Source: JBBDJB01 sp040880125
Lineage (GTDB): Bacteria > Planctomycetota > Planctomycetia > Pirellulales > JBBDJB01
Reading direction: 5' to 3'
Length of the DNA: 64,000 nt
Assembly (NCBI GenBank): GCA_040880125.1
Contig: JBBDJB010000024.1
Coordinates: 1 to 64,000, forward strand
A program made the position numbers and the translations under genes. The notes under the pieces were generated by a model, which was given only the letters and a program-made list of their open reading frames with translations, was not told where the DNA came from and did not search any database. How positions within the stretch are numbered: the stretch's first letter is position 1; each line of letters starts with the position of its first letter. Positions 29,549-37,798 of the stretch are shown one piece after another.

Positions 29549-29591
29549 AAAAAAACGACCGCCGGACCAGTCGCCCCCTCTGGTCCGGCGG
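29549..29591 (-). terminator. Strong minus-strand terminator without a known gene
   Basis: A perfect 12-base-pair stem (29559-29570 with 29580-29591) around a nine-base loop is followed on the minus strand by T's, seen as seven A's at 29549-29555. No minus-strand protein gene lies to its right before the plus-strand regulator at 29953. It therefore probably ends a non-coding transcript. Confidence 0.7.
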
Positions 29592-29952
29592 CATGAGCGG
29601 GAAACCGAGCCGGGCCGGTAAGCATGTCTGCCCCACACCCTTCCGTGCCGCGGCTCGGCTCCGCGGGACTGCCCCGCTTGCGGCAGCCCCGAAGAAACAA
29701 TGATTCGTAAGCGGTACACTGCCCGGTGGGCCGCAGCCGGCGTCGGCCCGCCCCACGCACCGCGTTTTGGTACCCCCATCGCGAGGCCCCCCCAACGCGA
29801 GACCCCATCGCGAGTCCTAGCCTAGCAGAAGCCGGTGACAGCCGGTTGTCACCCCTGTCCGACTCCAGTGAAAGAATCCCTTCTCGCATCTACAATGAAG
29901 GGATGCCCGGCGTCCATCGCCGTGTCTTCTCCTCCACAATGAATCGGCCCCC
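29592..29952 (-). ncRNA. Candidate non-coding RNA region
   Basis: The 360 bases upstream of the orphan minus-strand terminator are GC-rich and full of potential helices. Examples are GTGACA/TGTCAC in the left part of the transcript near 29835-29852 and several GC-rich stems between 29640 and 29760. Three imperfect copies of a C-rich unit lie at 29772-29814. I could not match it to RNase P, SRP, 6S or tmRNA by their conserved cores. Existence of a transcript is inferred from the terminator only. Confidence 0.3.
29772..29814. repeat. Three tandem copies of ACCCC(C)ATCGCGAG
   Basis: Three units of about 14 bases (ACCCCCATCGCGAG, then a C-rich variant with AACGCGAG, then ACCCCATCGCGAG) lie side by side. 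On the minus strand each is a G run followed by CTCGCG. The G runs could form a quadruplex. Confidence 0.6.
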
Positions 29953-31320
29953 ATGGCCCGCACCAAGTCAACGCTGCCGGCGGTTGAACAGCTCCTCCAG
30001 CAGGCCCCGGACCCGATCTACGTGCTCGACGACCGCCGCACGATCGTCCACTGCAATCGCGCACTGGCGGAGTGGACCGGCCTGACCGCGGAGGAACTGA
30101 CCGGACGCCGCGTCGACTACCACTCGCACCACGAGGAAAGTACTCCGCCCGGCCTGGCGGCCGGGCTCTGTCCTCCTCCTGCCGCCTTCGCCGGCAGCGA
30201 ATCGCAAGGCCACGTCTCGTGCATGTCGCGCGACGGCCGGCTGCTGCAGCGCCGCGCCCGTTTCGTCCCCCTGGGCACGGGCCGAGGCGGCACGGTGGGC
30301 GTCGTCGTCTTTGTGGCGCCAGTGAATGTCGAAACGGCCGAGCTGGTTGCCCAGCGTACGGCGACATCCGCCGACCTGCTGCACGCCCAGGTGCGGATCT
30401 TCCGCCGCGAACAACAACAGCGATACGACCTGGATCGTATCGCGGGCACCAGCCCCGCCGCCAATCGGGCACGGCTGCAGATCGCCGCCGCGGCCGCCAG
30501 CGGAGCGAACGTGCAACTCGTTGGCCCCGCCGGCAGCGGGCGCGCACATATCGCCAAGGCCATCCACTATCGCGCTGTCGGCGGCAAGTCCGGCCAGCTC
30601 ATCCCGCTGGACGGCGCAGTCCTCACCGCCGAAAGACTCCGAGCGGCGGTCGAGACACTCGGCTCAGACCAGCCCCGCGCCGAGCCGCGAACGCTTTTGC
30701 TAACGAACGTCGACTGCCTCGGCGACGAGTTACAGTACTACTTCCTTGAACTTCTCAACAAGGCGCCGCGCTCGCTTCGAACACTTGTCACGGCCGAGCG
30801 AGATCTCTCCGAATTGGCCCGCGAGGGTCGTTTCCGAGCCGACCTGGCGTGCGCGCTGACAACCCTCAGCGTGCAGCTTCCGCCGCTGGCCGAGCGGCTG
30901 GAGGATCTGCCGCTGCTCGCGCAGTTGTTCCTGGAGGAGTGCAACCGCTCCGGCGAGAAGCAGGTGGGCGGCGTTTCGCTTCAGGCGCTGGATTTACTGA
31001 CCGCCTACCACTGGCCGGAGAACATTGACGAGTTGGCCGCCGTCATGCGGGAGGCACACGCTGCGACCGAAGCGCACGAGATTCGCCCCGTCGATCTTCC
31101 GGCTCGCTTTCGGCACGCGGCCGGTGCGGCGGCGCGGCCACGCAAGCAGGAAGAGAAGATCGTGCTGGATGAGTTCCTTCAGCGGATCGAAACGGAGCTC
31201 ATCTCCCGGGCGCTCCGCCGCGCAAAGGGGAACAAGACGAAAGCGGCCCGGCTGCTCGGCCTCACGCGGCCGCGACTCTACCGGCGGCTCGTTCAACTCG
31301 GATTGGAGGAATCGAAGTAA
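29953..31320 (+). CDS. Sigma-54-activator-like regulator with degenerate AAA domain
   Basis: This 455-residue protein has the layout of a sigma-54 enhancer-binding protein. A PAS-type sensor domain is at about residues 8-125 (LLQQAPDPIYVLDDRRTIVH), an AAA+ region at about 160-380, and a Fis-type helix-turn-helix at the end (RAKGNKTKAARLLGLTRPRLYRRL). The AAA domain is decayed. Walker A reads GPAGSGRAH with Arg for Lys, Walker B reads LLLTNVDCL without the DE pair, and the GAFTGA loop that contacts sigma-54 is absent. It therefore probably binds DNA and a ligand or partner but does not activate sigma-54 with ATP. A degenerate receiver follows 78 bases later. Confidence 0.75.
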   Translation: MARTKSTLPAVEQLLQQAPDPIYVLDDRRTIVHCNRALAEWTGLTAEELTGRRVDYHSHHEESTPPGLAAGLCPPPAAFAGSESQGHVSCMSRDGRLLQRRARFVPLGTGRGGTVGVVVFVAPVNVETAELVAQRTATSADLLHAQVRIFRREQQQRYDLDRIAGTSPAANRARLQIAAAAASGANVQLVGPAGSGRAHIAKAIHYRAVGGKSGQLIPLDGAVLTAERLRAAVETLGSDQPRAEPRTLLLTNVDCLGDELQYYFLELLNKAPRSLRTLVTAERDLSELAREGRFRADLACALTTLSVQLPPLAERLEDLPLLAQLFLEECNRSGEKQVGGVSLQALDLLTAYHWPENIDELAAVMREAHAATEAHEIRPVDLPARFRHAAGAAARPRKQEEKIVLDEFLQRIETELISRALRRAKGNKTKAARLLGLTRPRLYRRLVQLGLEESK

Positions 31321-31398
31321 TGGTCGCTGACACGGCAGCGGCGAGTGCGCGTCACCACGCCCGAATGCGGGTTGTCAGCGATATGCGGTGCATTTAGG

Positions 31399-31956
31399 AT
31401 GACGAAAGAACATCAATCCCACGCAACGCAGGCCGAGACAATCAGCCACCGGGCAGCACGGTTAATCGTCTGCGAGACGGAGCCTCGCTGGTCGCCCGCG
31501 ATTCGCCGTGCACTCTGTCTTTGGGCGGAGTCGCTGGTGGAATGCCGCGGCCTGGCCGAATGCAGCGGCCTGCTGGCGCGGTGGCCGGCAAGCCTGGTCG
31601 CTGTCGAACTTTCGGGCGACCGCTTCGGCGAAACGCTGGCATGGCTAAGTCGACTGGAGCGCCGGCACCCGAAAGCGCGGGCCGTGGTCTTGGGGCTTCC
31701 GGAAGCCACCGAGCTGCGGGCCGTACTGCTGGAAGCCGGCGCGTTGTGCCTGGTCGATTCGCCGCGGCGGCTGGAGGAATTAGCGGAATTGGCTCGGCGG
31801 CATTGGGAAAACCTGCCACACTCGCCGGTAAGCGTCACCGAACAAACCCTGGCGGAACTGCCCTGGGGCAGCGGGGCCGAACAATCAACGTACCACACGC
31901 ATGGCGAAGCGGAAGACACCGCGCCGTCACCAAACCTCGAACGAAGGCAGGTTTAA
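31399..31956 (+). CDS. Degenerate receiver-like protein
   Basis: This is a protein of about 185 residues with the alternating strand-helix pattern of a response-regulator receiver, beginning ARLIVCETEPRWSPAIRRAL. Where the phosphorylatable Asp would be, the strand reads ASLVAVELSGDRF. The conserved Lys region reads LVDSPRRLEEL. It is therefore unlikely to be phosphorylated in the usual way. I start it at ATG 31399 rather than at the upstream in-frame GTG at 31345. It ends one base before the Mrp gene and follows the decayed regulator, so the three may be co-transcribed. The fold assignment is an inference from pattern only. Confidence 0.5.
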   Translation: MTKEHQSHATQAETISHRAARLIVCETEPRWSPAIRRALCLWAESLVECRGLAECSGLLARWPASLVAVELSGDRFGETLAWLSRLERRHPKARAVVLGLPEATELRAVLLEAGALCLVDSPRRLEELAELARRHWENLPHSPVSVTEQTLAELPWGSGAEQSTYHTHGEAEDTAPSPNLERRQV

Positions 31957-31957
31957 C

Positions 31958-33028
31958 ATGGCGTCCAACCCGGCAAGTCCTCAGGCAGTGGAAGCGGCAC
32001 TTCGCGAACTGCCCGATCTCGAGACGGGGCAAAGCCTGGTCGAGGCCGGTCAGGTCGGCGGCATCCAAGTGGACGGCAATCGCGCTTCGCTGACATTGAA
32101 GCTCACGCCATTCGTCGGGCCGCTTTGGGATGAGATCCGCGAGGCCGCCGCACAAGTGGTGCGCGAGCGGGTGCCCGAGTTGCAAGAGGTCGACGTCGCG
32201 ATCGCGCCGCTCGATCGCCCCGCCGAGAAGATGGAGCCGCTCGGGCTGACGGTGAAGAGCGTCGTCGCGGTGGGTTCCGGCAAGGGCGGCGTCGGCAAAA
32301 GCACGATCGCAGCGACGGTCGCCTATGGCCTGAAACGCGCCGGCTGTAAGGTCGGACTGATGGACGCGGACGTCTACGGCCCCAGTATTCCGCATTTGCT
32401 CGGCATCGATCAAAAGCCCGAGGCGATCAACCGCCGCTTGCAGCCGATCGAGCGCGACGGCCTGCGGGTGATGTCGATGGGCTTGCTCGTTCCCCCCGGC
32501 GAGGCGGTCGTGTGGCGGGGGCCGATGCTGCACGGTGCGATTACGCAGTTTTTGCGCGACACCGACTGGGGTCAGCTCGACTATCTGATCATCGATCTGC
32601 CGCCGGGCACGGGCGATGTTTCGCTGACGCTCTCGCAACTGTTGCCGCTCTCCGGCGCGGTCGTGGTTTGCACGCCGCAGGACGTGGCGCTGCTCGACGC
32701 GATCAAGGCGATCGCCATGTTCCGCAAGGTGAACATCCCGATATTGGGCCTGGTGGAGAATATGAGCTACTTCACGTGCCCTAATTGCAGCGAGCGGCAC
32801 GAGATCTTCGGCAGCGGCGGCGCACGCCAGCGTGCCGAGCAGCAGGAGGTGCCTTTCCTGGGCGAAGTGCCGATCAACATGCAGATCCGCATCCGCGGCG
32901 ATCAAGGCACCACCGGCGGCAATTTCGACGACGCCGCCTCCGAGCCCTACCTGACGGCCATATGCCGCGGCCTGGTCCGTAATGTGCTCGCTCGAAAAAC
33001 CGAGACCGCGGAGCTTCCCAGCCTGTGA
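31958..33028 (+). CDS. apbC: Mrp/NBP35-type iron-sulphur cluster carrier ATPase
   Basis: This 356-residue cytosolic P-loop ATPase is thought to carry and deliver [4Fe-4S] clusters, which would be useful beside a complex I operon rich in such clusters. The first 90 residues form the MIP18/DUF59 domain. The deviant Walker A is GSGKGGVGKST, followed by LMDADVYGPSIPHLL. LIIDLPPGTGDVSLTL forms the switch, and the conserved CxxC pair is FTCPNCSE. ATG 31958 has AAGGCAGG just upstream and lies one base after the preceding stop. The symbol could equally be mrp. Confidence 0.93.
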   Translation: MASNPASPQAVEAALRELPDLETGQSLVEAGQVGGIQVDGNRASLTLKLTPFVGPLWDEIREAAAQVVRERVPELQEVDVAIAPLDRPAEKMEPLGLTVKSVVAVGSGKGGVGKSTIAATVAYGLKRAGCKVGLMDADVYGPSIPHLLGIDQKPEAINRRLQPIERDGLRVMSMGLLVPPGEAVVWRGPMLHGAITQFLRDTDWGQLDYLIIDLPPGTGDVSLTLSQLLPLSGAVVVCTPQDVALLDAIKAIAMFRKVNIPILGLVENMSYFTCPNCSERHEIFGSGGARQRAEQQEVPFLGEVPINMQIRIRGDQGTTGGNFDDAASEPYLTAICRGLVRNVLARKTETAELPSL

Positions 33029-33379
33029 AGCGCGGCCGCGCCCGTGCTCACCTGAAGTCCTGAAGGGCCCCCGCCGACGATGCTTCGTCTCTTTCGGGTC
33101 TCGTAGGATGGGCGGATTCAACTCGTCCGAATCAACCTGCGCAGTTGCCAGGATCGAATTGTCAGGTTTCGCGCAATCTCCCGTCCGCGCCCGGGCTGCG
33201 ATCTCAGCCGCTGGCACAACTGACGCCGCTTTGCTGCGGTCTCGGCTTCGGGGAACGATTCGTGCGGTTGCGGCGTCACACCTGGGGGCCATCAATTGCG
33301 TAATGCTGAAGCAATGCCGCTTCATTGCAAATATTGCCTTTCTTGAACCCTTTGCCCCAGGCCGGAGCACTAGAGAGTT
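33029..33379. other. Intergenic region, nothing recognised
   Basis: The 351 bases between the Mrp gene and the ECF sigma gene contain no gene, repeat or clear promoter that I can support. The frame open here has no ribosome site and no protein-like composition. Confidence 0.4.
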
Positions 33380-33901
33380 ATGACCGCGGCGACGACAGAC
33401 TCGGCGGCCGACATGGCCCGTCTGGTGCACGAGCATCAGGCCGGCGTGTGGCGTTACTTGCGCTTTCTTGGCTGCGATGCGGCGGTGGCCGACGACCTGA
33501 CCCAGGAAACGTTTCTGGAGGTGTTGCGGCGTCCGCCCGAGTTTCGATCGCCGTCGGAAACATCCGCGTATCTGCGTCGCGTCGCCCGGAACCGTTTGTT
33601 GATGACGCGTCGCAAGGATGGCCGCCAGCCCGCGCAGTGCGACCTGGAGCTCGCCGAGCAGGCCTGGGCCGAAGCGGTGCGGGACGGACCGTGGGAAGAC
33701 TATCTCGACCGGTTGCGCACCTGTCTGCAATCGGCTGTTTCCAAGCGAACGAGGCAGGCGCTTGGGATGCATTACGGCGACGGGGCCGGCAGAGAAGAGA
33801 TCGCCCGGCAGATGCGCATGAAGTCCGACGGGGTCAAGACGATGCTCCGCCGTGCACGGCAGGCACTTCGCGAGTGCATCGAGCGGAAGCGGCCGGTGTG
33901 A
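33380..33901 (+). CDS. ECF-type RNA polymerase sigma factor
   Basis: This 173-residue sigma-70-family protein has region 2 with VWRYLRFLGCDAAVADDLTQ followed by ETFLEVLRRP. Region 4 contains GAGREEIARQMRMKSDGVKTMLRRARQAL. It should direct RNA polymerase to a small set of promoters. No separate anti-sigma gene is adjacent. The next gene (34166) encodes a membrane-anchored VWA protein whose cytoplasmic N terminus, about 60 residues before its helix, could serve as an anti-sigma or sensing partner. This pairing recurs in planctomycetes, as I recall. Confidence 0.88.
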   Translation: MTAATTDSAADMARLVHEHQAGVWRYLRFLGCDAAVADDLTQETFLEVLRRPPEFRSPSETSAYLRRVARNRLLMTRRKDGRQPAQCDLELAEQAWAEAVRDGPWEDYLDRLRTCLQSAVSKRTRQALGMHYGDGAGREEIARQMRMKSDGVKTMLRRARQALRECIERKRPV

Positions 33902-33939
33902 ACGAAACATGATTGAAACGACAAGGGCAGCCCTCCTAC

Positions 33940-33974
33940 TCCTCTCCCCTGCGGGGAGAGACCGGGAGAGGGGG
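33940..33974. repeat. Palindromic repeat, type C
   Basis: CTCTCCCC, two bases, then GGGGAGAG, followed by a second G-rich block. It lies between the sigma factor and VWA genes. Confidence 0.6.
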
Positions 33975-34085
33975 TGAATAATGGCCGTTGCCACGTCATT
34001 GCCGGTTGAACTTACCGAGCAGTTACCCCAGAAAAACTCGTCGACGATCGGAAGCAATTGAACGCCAATTCCAAGGGCTGAAAGA

Positions 34086-34116
34086 GCACTGCTGGGCAAG
34101 GTGAGCAGTGGCACCC
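34086..34116. repeat. CACTGCTGG repeat, single copy
   Basis: GCACTGCTGG and its imperfect complement AGCAGTGG frame a short loop. The 31-base unit closely matches the two copies in the tail of nuoM. It lies just before the VWA gene. Confidence 0.6.
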
Positions 34117-34165
34117 GGCCGTGGCACTCGTCGAGGCAAAACAGCACCGACCAAAAGCATTCACC

Positions 34166-36556
34166 ATGACTGACGAGCAACAATTCGACCTGGACGACTG
34201 GCGGGATCGCCTGATGGAGGCGGCGCTGCGCGACGCGCTCGGCGATGCGCAGCCTCCCGACTTGAGCGAAGCCATATTGCAGCGCGCCCGGCGCGAGGCG
34301 GCCGAGCCCGCCGCGGCGCACGAAACTTCTCCCTCTTCTCTTACCGCAAAGGAACAGACGATGAGCGGTTCAAGCAATCGACGTGGTCGCATGTGGACGA
34401 TCCTGGCCGTGGCGGCCTCGCTGCTGGTGGCCGCGAGCCTGGGTGCGTACGCGGGGTACACAGCGGGCACTGCGCGGGAAGGCGTCCGAATCGCCGCAAC
34501 AGCGAACGACGTGGCCCCCAGTACTTCTGACGACGCATCGACTGCCGTCCGTTACGGCGACGCTCAGCCGCAGTCACGAGAGCTAGACTCGCTCGCTACA
34601 ACTGCCACGGAAGAAAAGAGGGACTTGCGCGCACCGACAGAAACGCAGCCGACCAGCGCGAGGCTTGCTGGCGCTCAGACCCGGCAAGCCTCACCGACGC
34701 CTCTGCCAGGTCGCCCGGGGCTTGACACCAGCGGGCGGGTAGGAAGTGATCTCTACATCGAAGTCCCGGGCGGCGGCCAGGCCGGAGGCGGCGGCCAGGC
34801 GCAACCCGGCGAACCCGGCGCGGCGCCGTACGCGTGGTATGCCGATCAACGTTCGAGTGGCCTTTCCAGTTTCGGAACACAACTTCAAAAGCAATCCGCA
34901 GATGCCGGCCTACGTTTCGCCATCACCGACGACAGATTGCAGGTCGAAGGTTTTGGTCGTACCCGCCTCGAGTTGGAAGAGCAACTGGTCACCGAAGGCC
35001 GCGGCCCGGGCGAAGCCGGAGATCGCTACGACCGCATCGTCGAGAACGCCTTCCTGAGCGTGGGCGATCATCCGCTCTCCACCTTCTCGATCGACGTCGA
35101 TACGGCCGCCTATGCCAACATGCGGAAGTTCCTCCGCGAGCATCGCACGCTGCCGCCGCCCGACGCAGTCCGGATCGAAGAGCTGGTCAACTACTTCGAC
35201 TACACGTACGAAGGCCCCACCGACGACGTCCCGTTTGCGGCACACGTCGAAGTGGTCGGCTGCCCCTGGCGGCCGGAGCACCGGCTGGCCCGCTTCGCTA
35301 TCCAGGGCCGCCAGCTCGCGCCCGAGAATCGTCCGGACAGCAATCTGGTGTTCCTGCTGGATGTCTCCGGCTCGATGGCTCCGCCGGACAAGCTGCCGCT
35401 ACTCAAGCGCGGCATGCAGCTTCTGGCCGAGCACATGCGCGAACAGGATCGCGTGGCGATCGTCGTCTACGCCGGCAGCGAAGGGCTCGTGCTCCCCTCC
35501 ACGCCCGGCAGCCAGCGAGATGAGATCATTTCTTCGCTGGAAAGCCTGCAAAGCGGCGGCTCGACCAACGGCGGCGCCGGCATCGAACTGGCCTACAAGA
35601 TCGCCAAGGAGAACTTCATCAAGGGCGGTGTCAATCGCGTCATCCTCTGCACCGACGGCGACTTCAACGTCGGCACGACCAGCACCGCCGAACTGGAGCG
35701 GATGGTCGAAGAGAAGGCCACCGAAGGCACCTTCCTCACGGTGCTGGGCTTCGGCCGAGGCAATCTGAACGACGCCATGATGGAGACGATTTCCAACAAG
35801 GGCAACGGCAACTATCACTACATCGACGGTCTGACCGAGGCCCAGAAGGTGCTCGTCGAGCAGATGGGCGGAACCTTGGTGACCATTGCCAAGGACGTAA
35901 AGATCCAGATCGAGTTCAACCCGTCCAAAGTGGCCGGTTACCGACTGATCGGTTATGAAAATCGCATCTTGGCCGCCGAGGATTTCAACGACGATAAGAA
36001 GGACGCCGGCGAGATCGGGGCAGGGCACACCGTCACTGCGCTGTACGAGATTGTGCCGGCCGGGCAGCCGGTCGAGACGGCCTCGGTCGATCCGCTCAAG
36101 TACCAGACGCCCGCTTCGCTGACCGATGCGGCCGAGACCGGCGAGTTGATGACGCTGAAGTTGCGTTACAAGCAGCCTGACGGCGACGTTAGCAGCTTGC
36201 TGGAGTTCCCGGTCACCGACGGCGGCGCGGCCTTCGGTCAGGCGAGCGGGGACACGAAGTTTGCCGCGGCGGTAGCCAGCTTCGGCATGCTGCTGCGAGG
36301 TTCGCAGTATGCCGGCAATGCCACGCTGGACGCCGTGGCGGAGATCGCCGGCGACGGTCTGGGCGACGATCCGCACGGCCGCCGCAAAGAGTTCGTGGAG
36401 CTGGTGCAGATCGCCAAGGAGTTAATGCCGGAGCCTGCGGCCGAAACGGCGGAAACGACCGATCCTGCCGATTCGGAAACGGAAGTGCCAGCGGCTCCGG
36501 CCACTCCGGGGGGCGCCCCTGCCACCGAGTCGCAGCCGCCTGCTCCGGCGGAATAG
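34166..36556 (+). CDS. YfbK-like von Willebrand factor A protein
   Basis: This protein is about 796 residues long. The N-terminal 65 residues are polar and acidic, and a membrane helix follows near residues 75-95 (ILAVAASLLVAASLGAYAGY). Next comes a Gly- and Gln-rich linker, then the VWA_N region (YDRIVENAFLSVGDHPLSTF, SIDVDTAAYANMRKFL). The VWA domain starts with a complete metal-binding MIDAS, FLLDVSGSM, near residue 397. The end is the DUF3520-like domain found in YfbK proteins, with an Ala/Pro/Glu-rich tail. The bulk should lie outside the cytoplasmic membrane. The ATG at 34166 is preferred over the earlier open frame. It follows an ECF sigma gene and may report to it. Confidence 0.87.
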   Translation: MTDEQQFDLDDWRDRLMEAALRDALGDAQPPDLSEAILQRARREAAEPAAAHETSPSSLTAKEQTMSGSSNRRGRMWTILAVAASLLVAASLGAYAGYTAGTAREGVRIAATANDVAPSTSDDASTAVRYGDAQPQSRELDSLATTATEEKRDLRAPTETQPTSARLAGAQTRQASPTPLPGRPGLDTSGRVGSDLYIEVPGGGQAGGGGQAQPGEPGAAPYAWYADQRSSGLSSFGTQLQKQSADAGLRFAITDDRLQVEGFGRTRLELEEQLVTEGRGPGEAGDRYDRIVENAFLSVGDHPLSTFSIDVDTAAYANMRKFLREHRTLPPPDAVRIEELVNYFDYTYEGPTDDVPFAAHVEVVGCPWRPEHRLARFAIQGRQLAPENRPDSNLVFLLDVSGSMAPPDKLPLLKRGMQLLAEHMREQDRVAIVVYAGSEGLVLPSTPGSQRDEIISSLESLQSGGSTNGGAGIELAYKIAKENFIKGGVNRVILCTDGDFNVGTTSTAELERMVEEKATEGTFLTVLGFGRGNLNDAMMETISNKGNGNYHYIDGLTEAQKVLVEQMGGTLVTIAKDVKIQIEFNPSKVAGYRLIGYENRILAAEDFNDDKKDAGEIGAGHTVTALYEIVPAGQPVETASVDPLKYQTPASLTDAAETGELMTLKLRYKQPDGDVSSLLEFPVTDGGAAFGQASGDTKFAAAVASFGMLLRGSQYAGNATLDAVAEIAGDGLGDDPHGRRKEFVELVQIAKELMPEPAAETAETTDPADSETEVPAAPATPGGAPATESQPPAPAE

Positions 36557-36571
36557 AATAGATGTGAGGTG

Positions 36572-36593
36572 GCACAGACATTCCTGTCTGTGC
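36572..36593. repeat. Palindromic repeat, type A
   Basis: GCACAGACA and TGTCTGTGC pair around TTCC, 16 bases after the VWA gene stop. This is the reverse complement of the copy in the nuoH-nuoI gap. A half copy follows near 36700. Confidence 0.8.
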
Positions 36594-36714
36594 AATTCGC
36601 TGGACAGCACACGAATGAAGCACGAGAGTGGAGCGCCGCCGGCTGCTCCACTCTCTGCTTTGTTATCATTCGAGACATTGCAATAAACGAACACTCGTGG
36701 CACAGACAGTCGTC

Positions 36715-36778
36715 GTAGCTGAATTCGCAAGAATTCCGACCGGCCCGCGTTCGGCTGAACTTTTGCGAGTTCAGCTAC
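36715..36778. repeat. Palindromic repeat, type B (GTAGCTGAATTC family)
   Basis: This 64-base element begins GTAGCTGAATTCGCAAGA and ends with nearly the reverse complement, TTTTGCGAGTTCAGCTAC, with CGTTCGGCTGAAC inside. It would fold into one long hairpin. Related copies are near 37687, 44628, 50862 and 58751, with half copies near 37650 and 44550. Confidence 0.8.
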
Positions 36779-36833
36779 ACCCTCTCCCCAGCCGTCTAGG
36801 CAAGGTAGAAGGAGTAAGTGGAAAGGTCACACG

Positions 36834-37619
36834 ATGAAAAATCAAATCAGTCAGCACTCTCTCTCGCTCGTCTGCGTCGCGGCGATCGTGCTGTTAGCAC
36901 CCAACGCCGCCCTCGCCGCTGGTGGCACGTCGATCGTCGCTACCGAAGGCCAAGCGGCGCACGTTTCGAAAGCCTGGCCGGAAGGGGTCGCCGAGCTGGT
37001 GAACGATCCAGTGCGCACGACCGGATGGAACTCCTGGTTTACCGAGTGGCCCAATGACGTGAACCAGTACGCGATGGAGATCAAGTCGACCGACGACCTG
37101 AACCGCCTCATTCGGAAGCTGGCGGCCGTCGAGTCGGATCTCCTTCAGATCCGCTTGAGCGATCTTGCTGAGCCAAAGGGGCTCGGCTGGGTGACAAGCG
37201 TGCCCGAGGGAAACGACATTCCGGTGATCTTTTCCATCGGCGATCAGGAGCGCATCGACCAGTGGTACGCGCACGTCCGCCAGCCGTTCGGCGTGATGGA
37301 ATTCGTCGCCGCGCCGGTCGCCGTGCCGCCGACGCTCACGCTCTTCGTGCAGAACGAAGCCGTGAAGCTCGACGAGCTTGAGATTCCTGAGGGGATTTCC
37401 GTGACATTCGGCTACGTGCCAACGGTGTTTCACAAATCGAACACGACGCTGGAACAAGCGCGGGAGGAAGAGGCCGCAAAGCAAGAGGAGAAAGCCGCGA
37501 TCGCGCTGGACGTGAAAGGTCTCGACGAAGCGAAGCTGCAAGCGTTCGTAGCGATACAAGCGTTCTTAAAAACACGAGACAAGGAAACGGCTGCCGCAAC
37601 GCCAACCGACGACGAATGA
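36834..37619 (+). CDS. Exported protein of unknown function
   Basis: I do not recognise this 261-residue protein. Residues 1-29 form a signal peptide ending ALAA. The mature part includes a conserved-looking block WNSWFTEWPNDVNQYAMEI, then SDLLQIRLSDLAEPKGLGWV and a Phe/Val-rich core. The region near residues 203-225 (LEQAREEEAAKQEEKAA) is a charged helix, probably a coiled coil. The first half may be a periplasmic domain measuring hydrostatic or ligand contact, but that is a guess. Palindromic repeats flank the gene on both sides. Confidence 0.65.
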   Translation: MKNQISQHSLSLVCVAAIVLLAPNAALAAGGTSIVATEGQAAHVSKAWPEGVAELVNDPVRTTGWNSWFTEWPNDVNQYAMEIKSTDDLNRLIRKLAAVESDLLQIRLSDLAEPKGLGWVTSVPEGNDIPVIFSIGDQERIDQWYAHVRQPFGVMEFVAAPVAVPPTLTLFVQNEAVKLDELEIPEGISVTFGYVPTVFHKSNTTLEQAREEEAAKQEEKAAIALDVKGLDEAKLQAFVAIQAFLKTRDKETAAATPTDDE

Positions 37620-37686
37620 CGAGGAACATACGTGGCAAACACATTCGTCGTAGCTGAATTTCCCAGAATTCAGACGGGCGTTCTTT

Positions 37687-37751
37687 GTAGCTGAATTCGC
37701 AAGAATTTCAAATTGGCGCGCGTTCGGCTGAACTCTTGCGAGACCAGTTAC
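37687..37751. repeat. Palindromic repeat, type B
   Basis: GTAGCTGAATTCGCAAGAA opens the element, and CTCTTGCGAGACCAGTTAC closes it with a few mismatches. A half copy (GTAGCTGAATTTCCCAGAAT) precedes it at 37650. A type C repeat follows at about 37752-37790, just before the convergent secretion gene. Confidence 0.75.
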
Positions 37752-37790
37752 CCCCTCTCCCCAGCCCTCTCCGCGAGGGGAGAGGGAGTG
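37752..37790. repeat. Palindromic repeat, type C
   Basis: CCCTCTCCCC followed by CCCTCTCC and then GGGGAGAGGG forms the same C-rich/G-rich hairpin seen near 21591, 33940 and 58721. It abuts the 3' end of the type II secretion F gene. Confidence 0.6.
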
Positions 37791-37798
37791 GAGCGGTG

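Noticed and set aside
29592..29952. Signal recognition particle RNA or RNase P RNA
   Set aside because: The diagnostic cores (GGAAGGAAGCAGC-type loop of SRP, GAGGAAAGTCC of RNase P) are absent on both strands.
30992..31300. A minus-strand gene inside the sigma-54-like regulator
   Set aside because: It is a mirror of the real frame at high GC and has no ribosome site.
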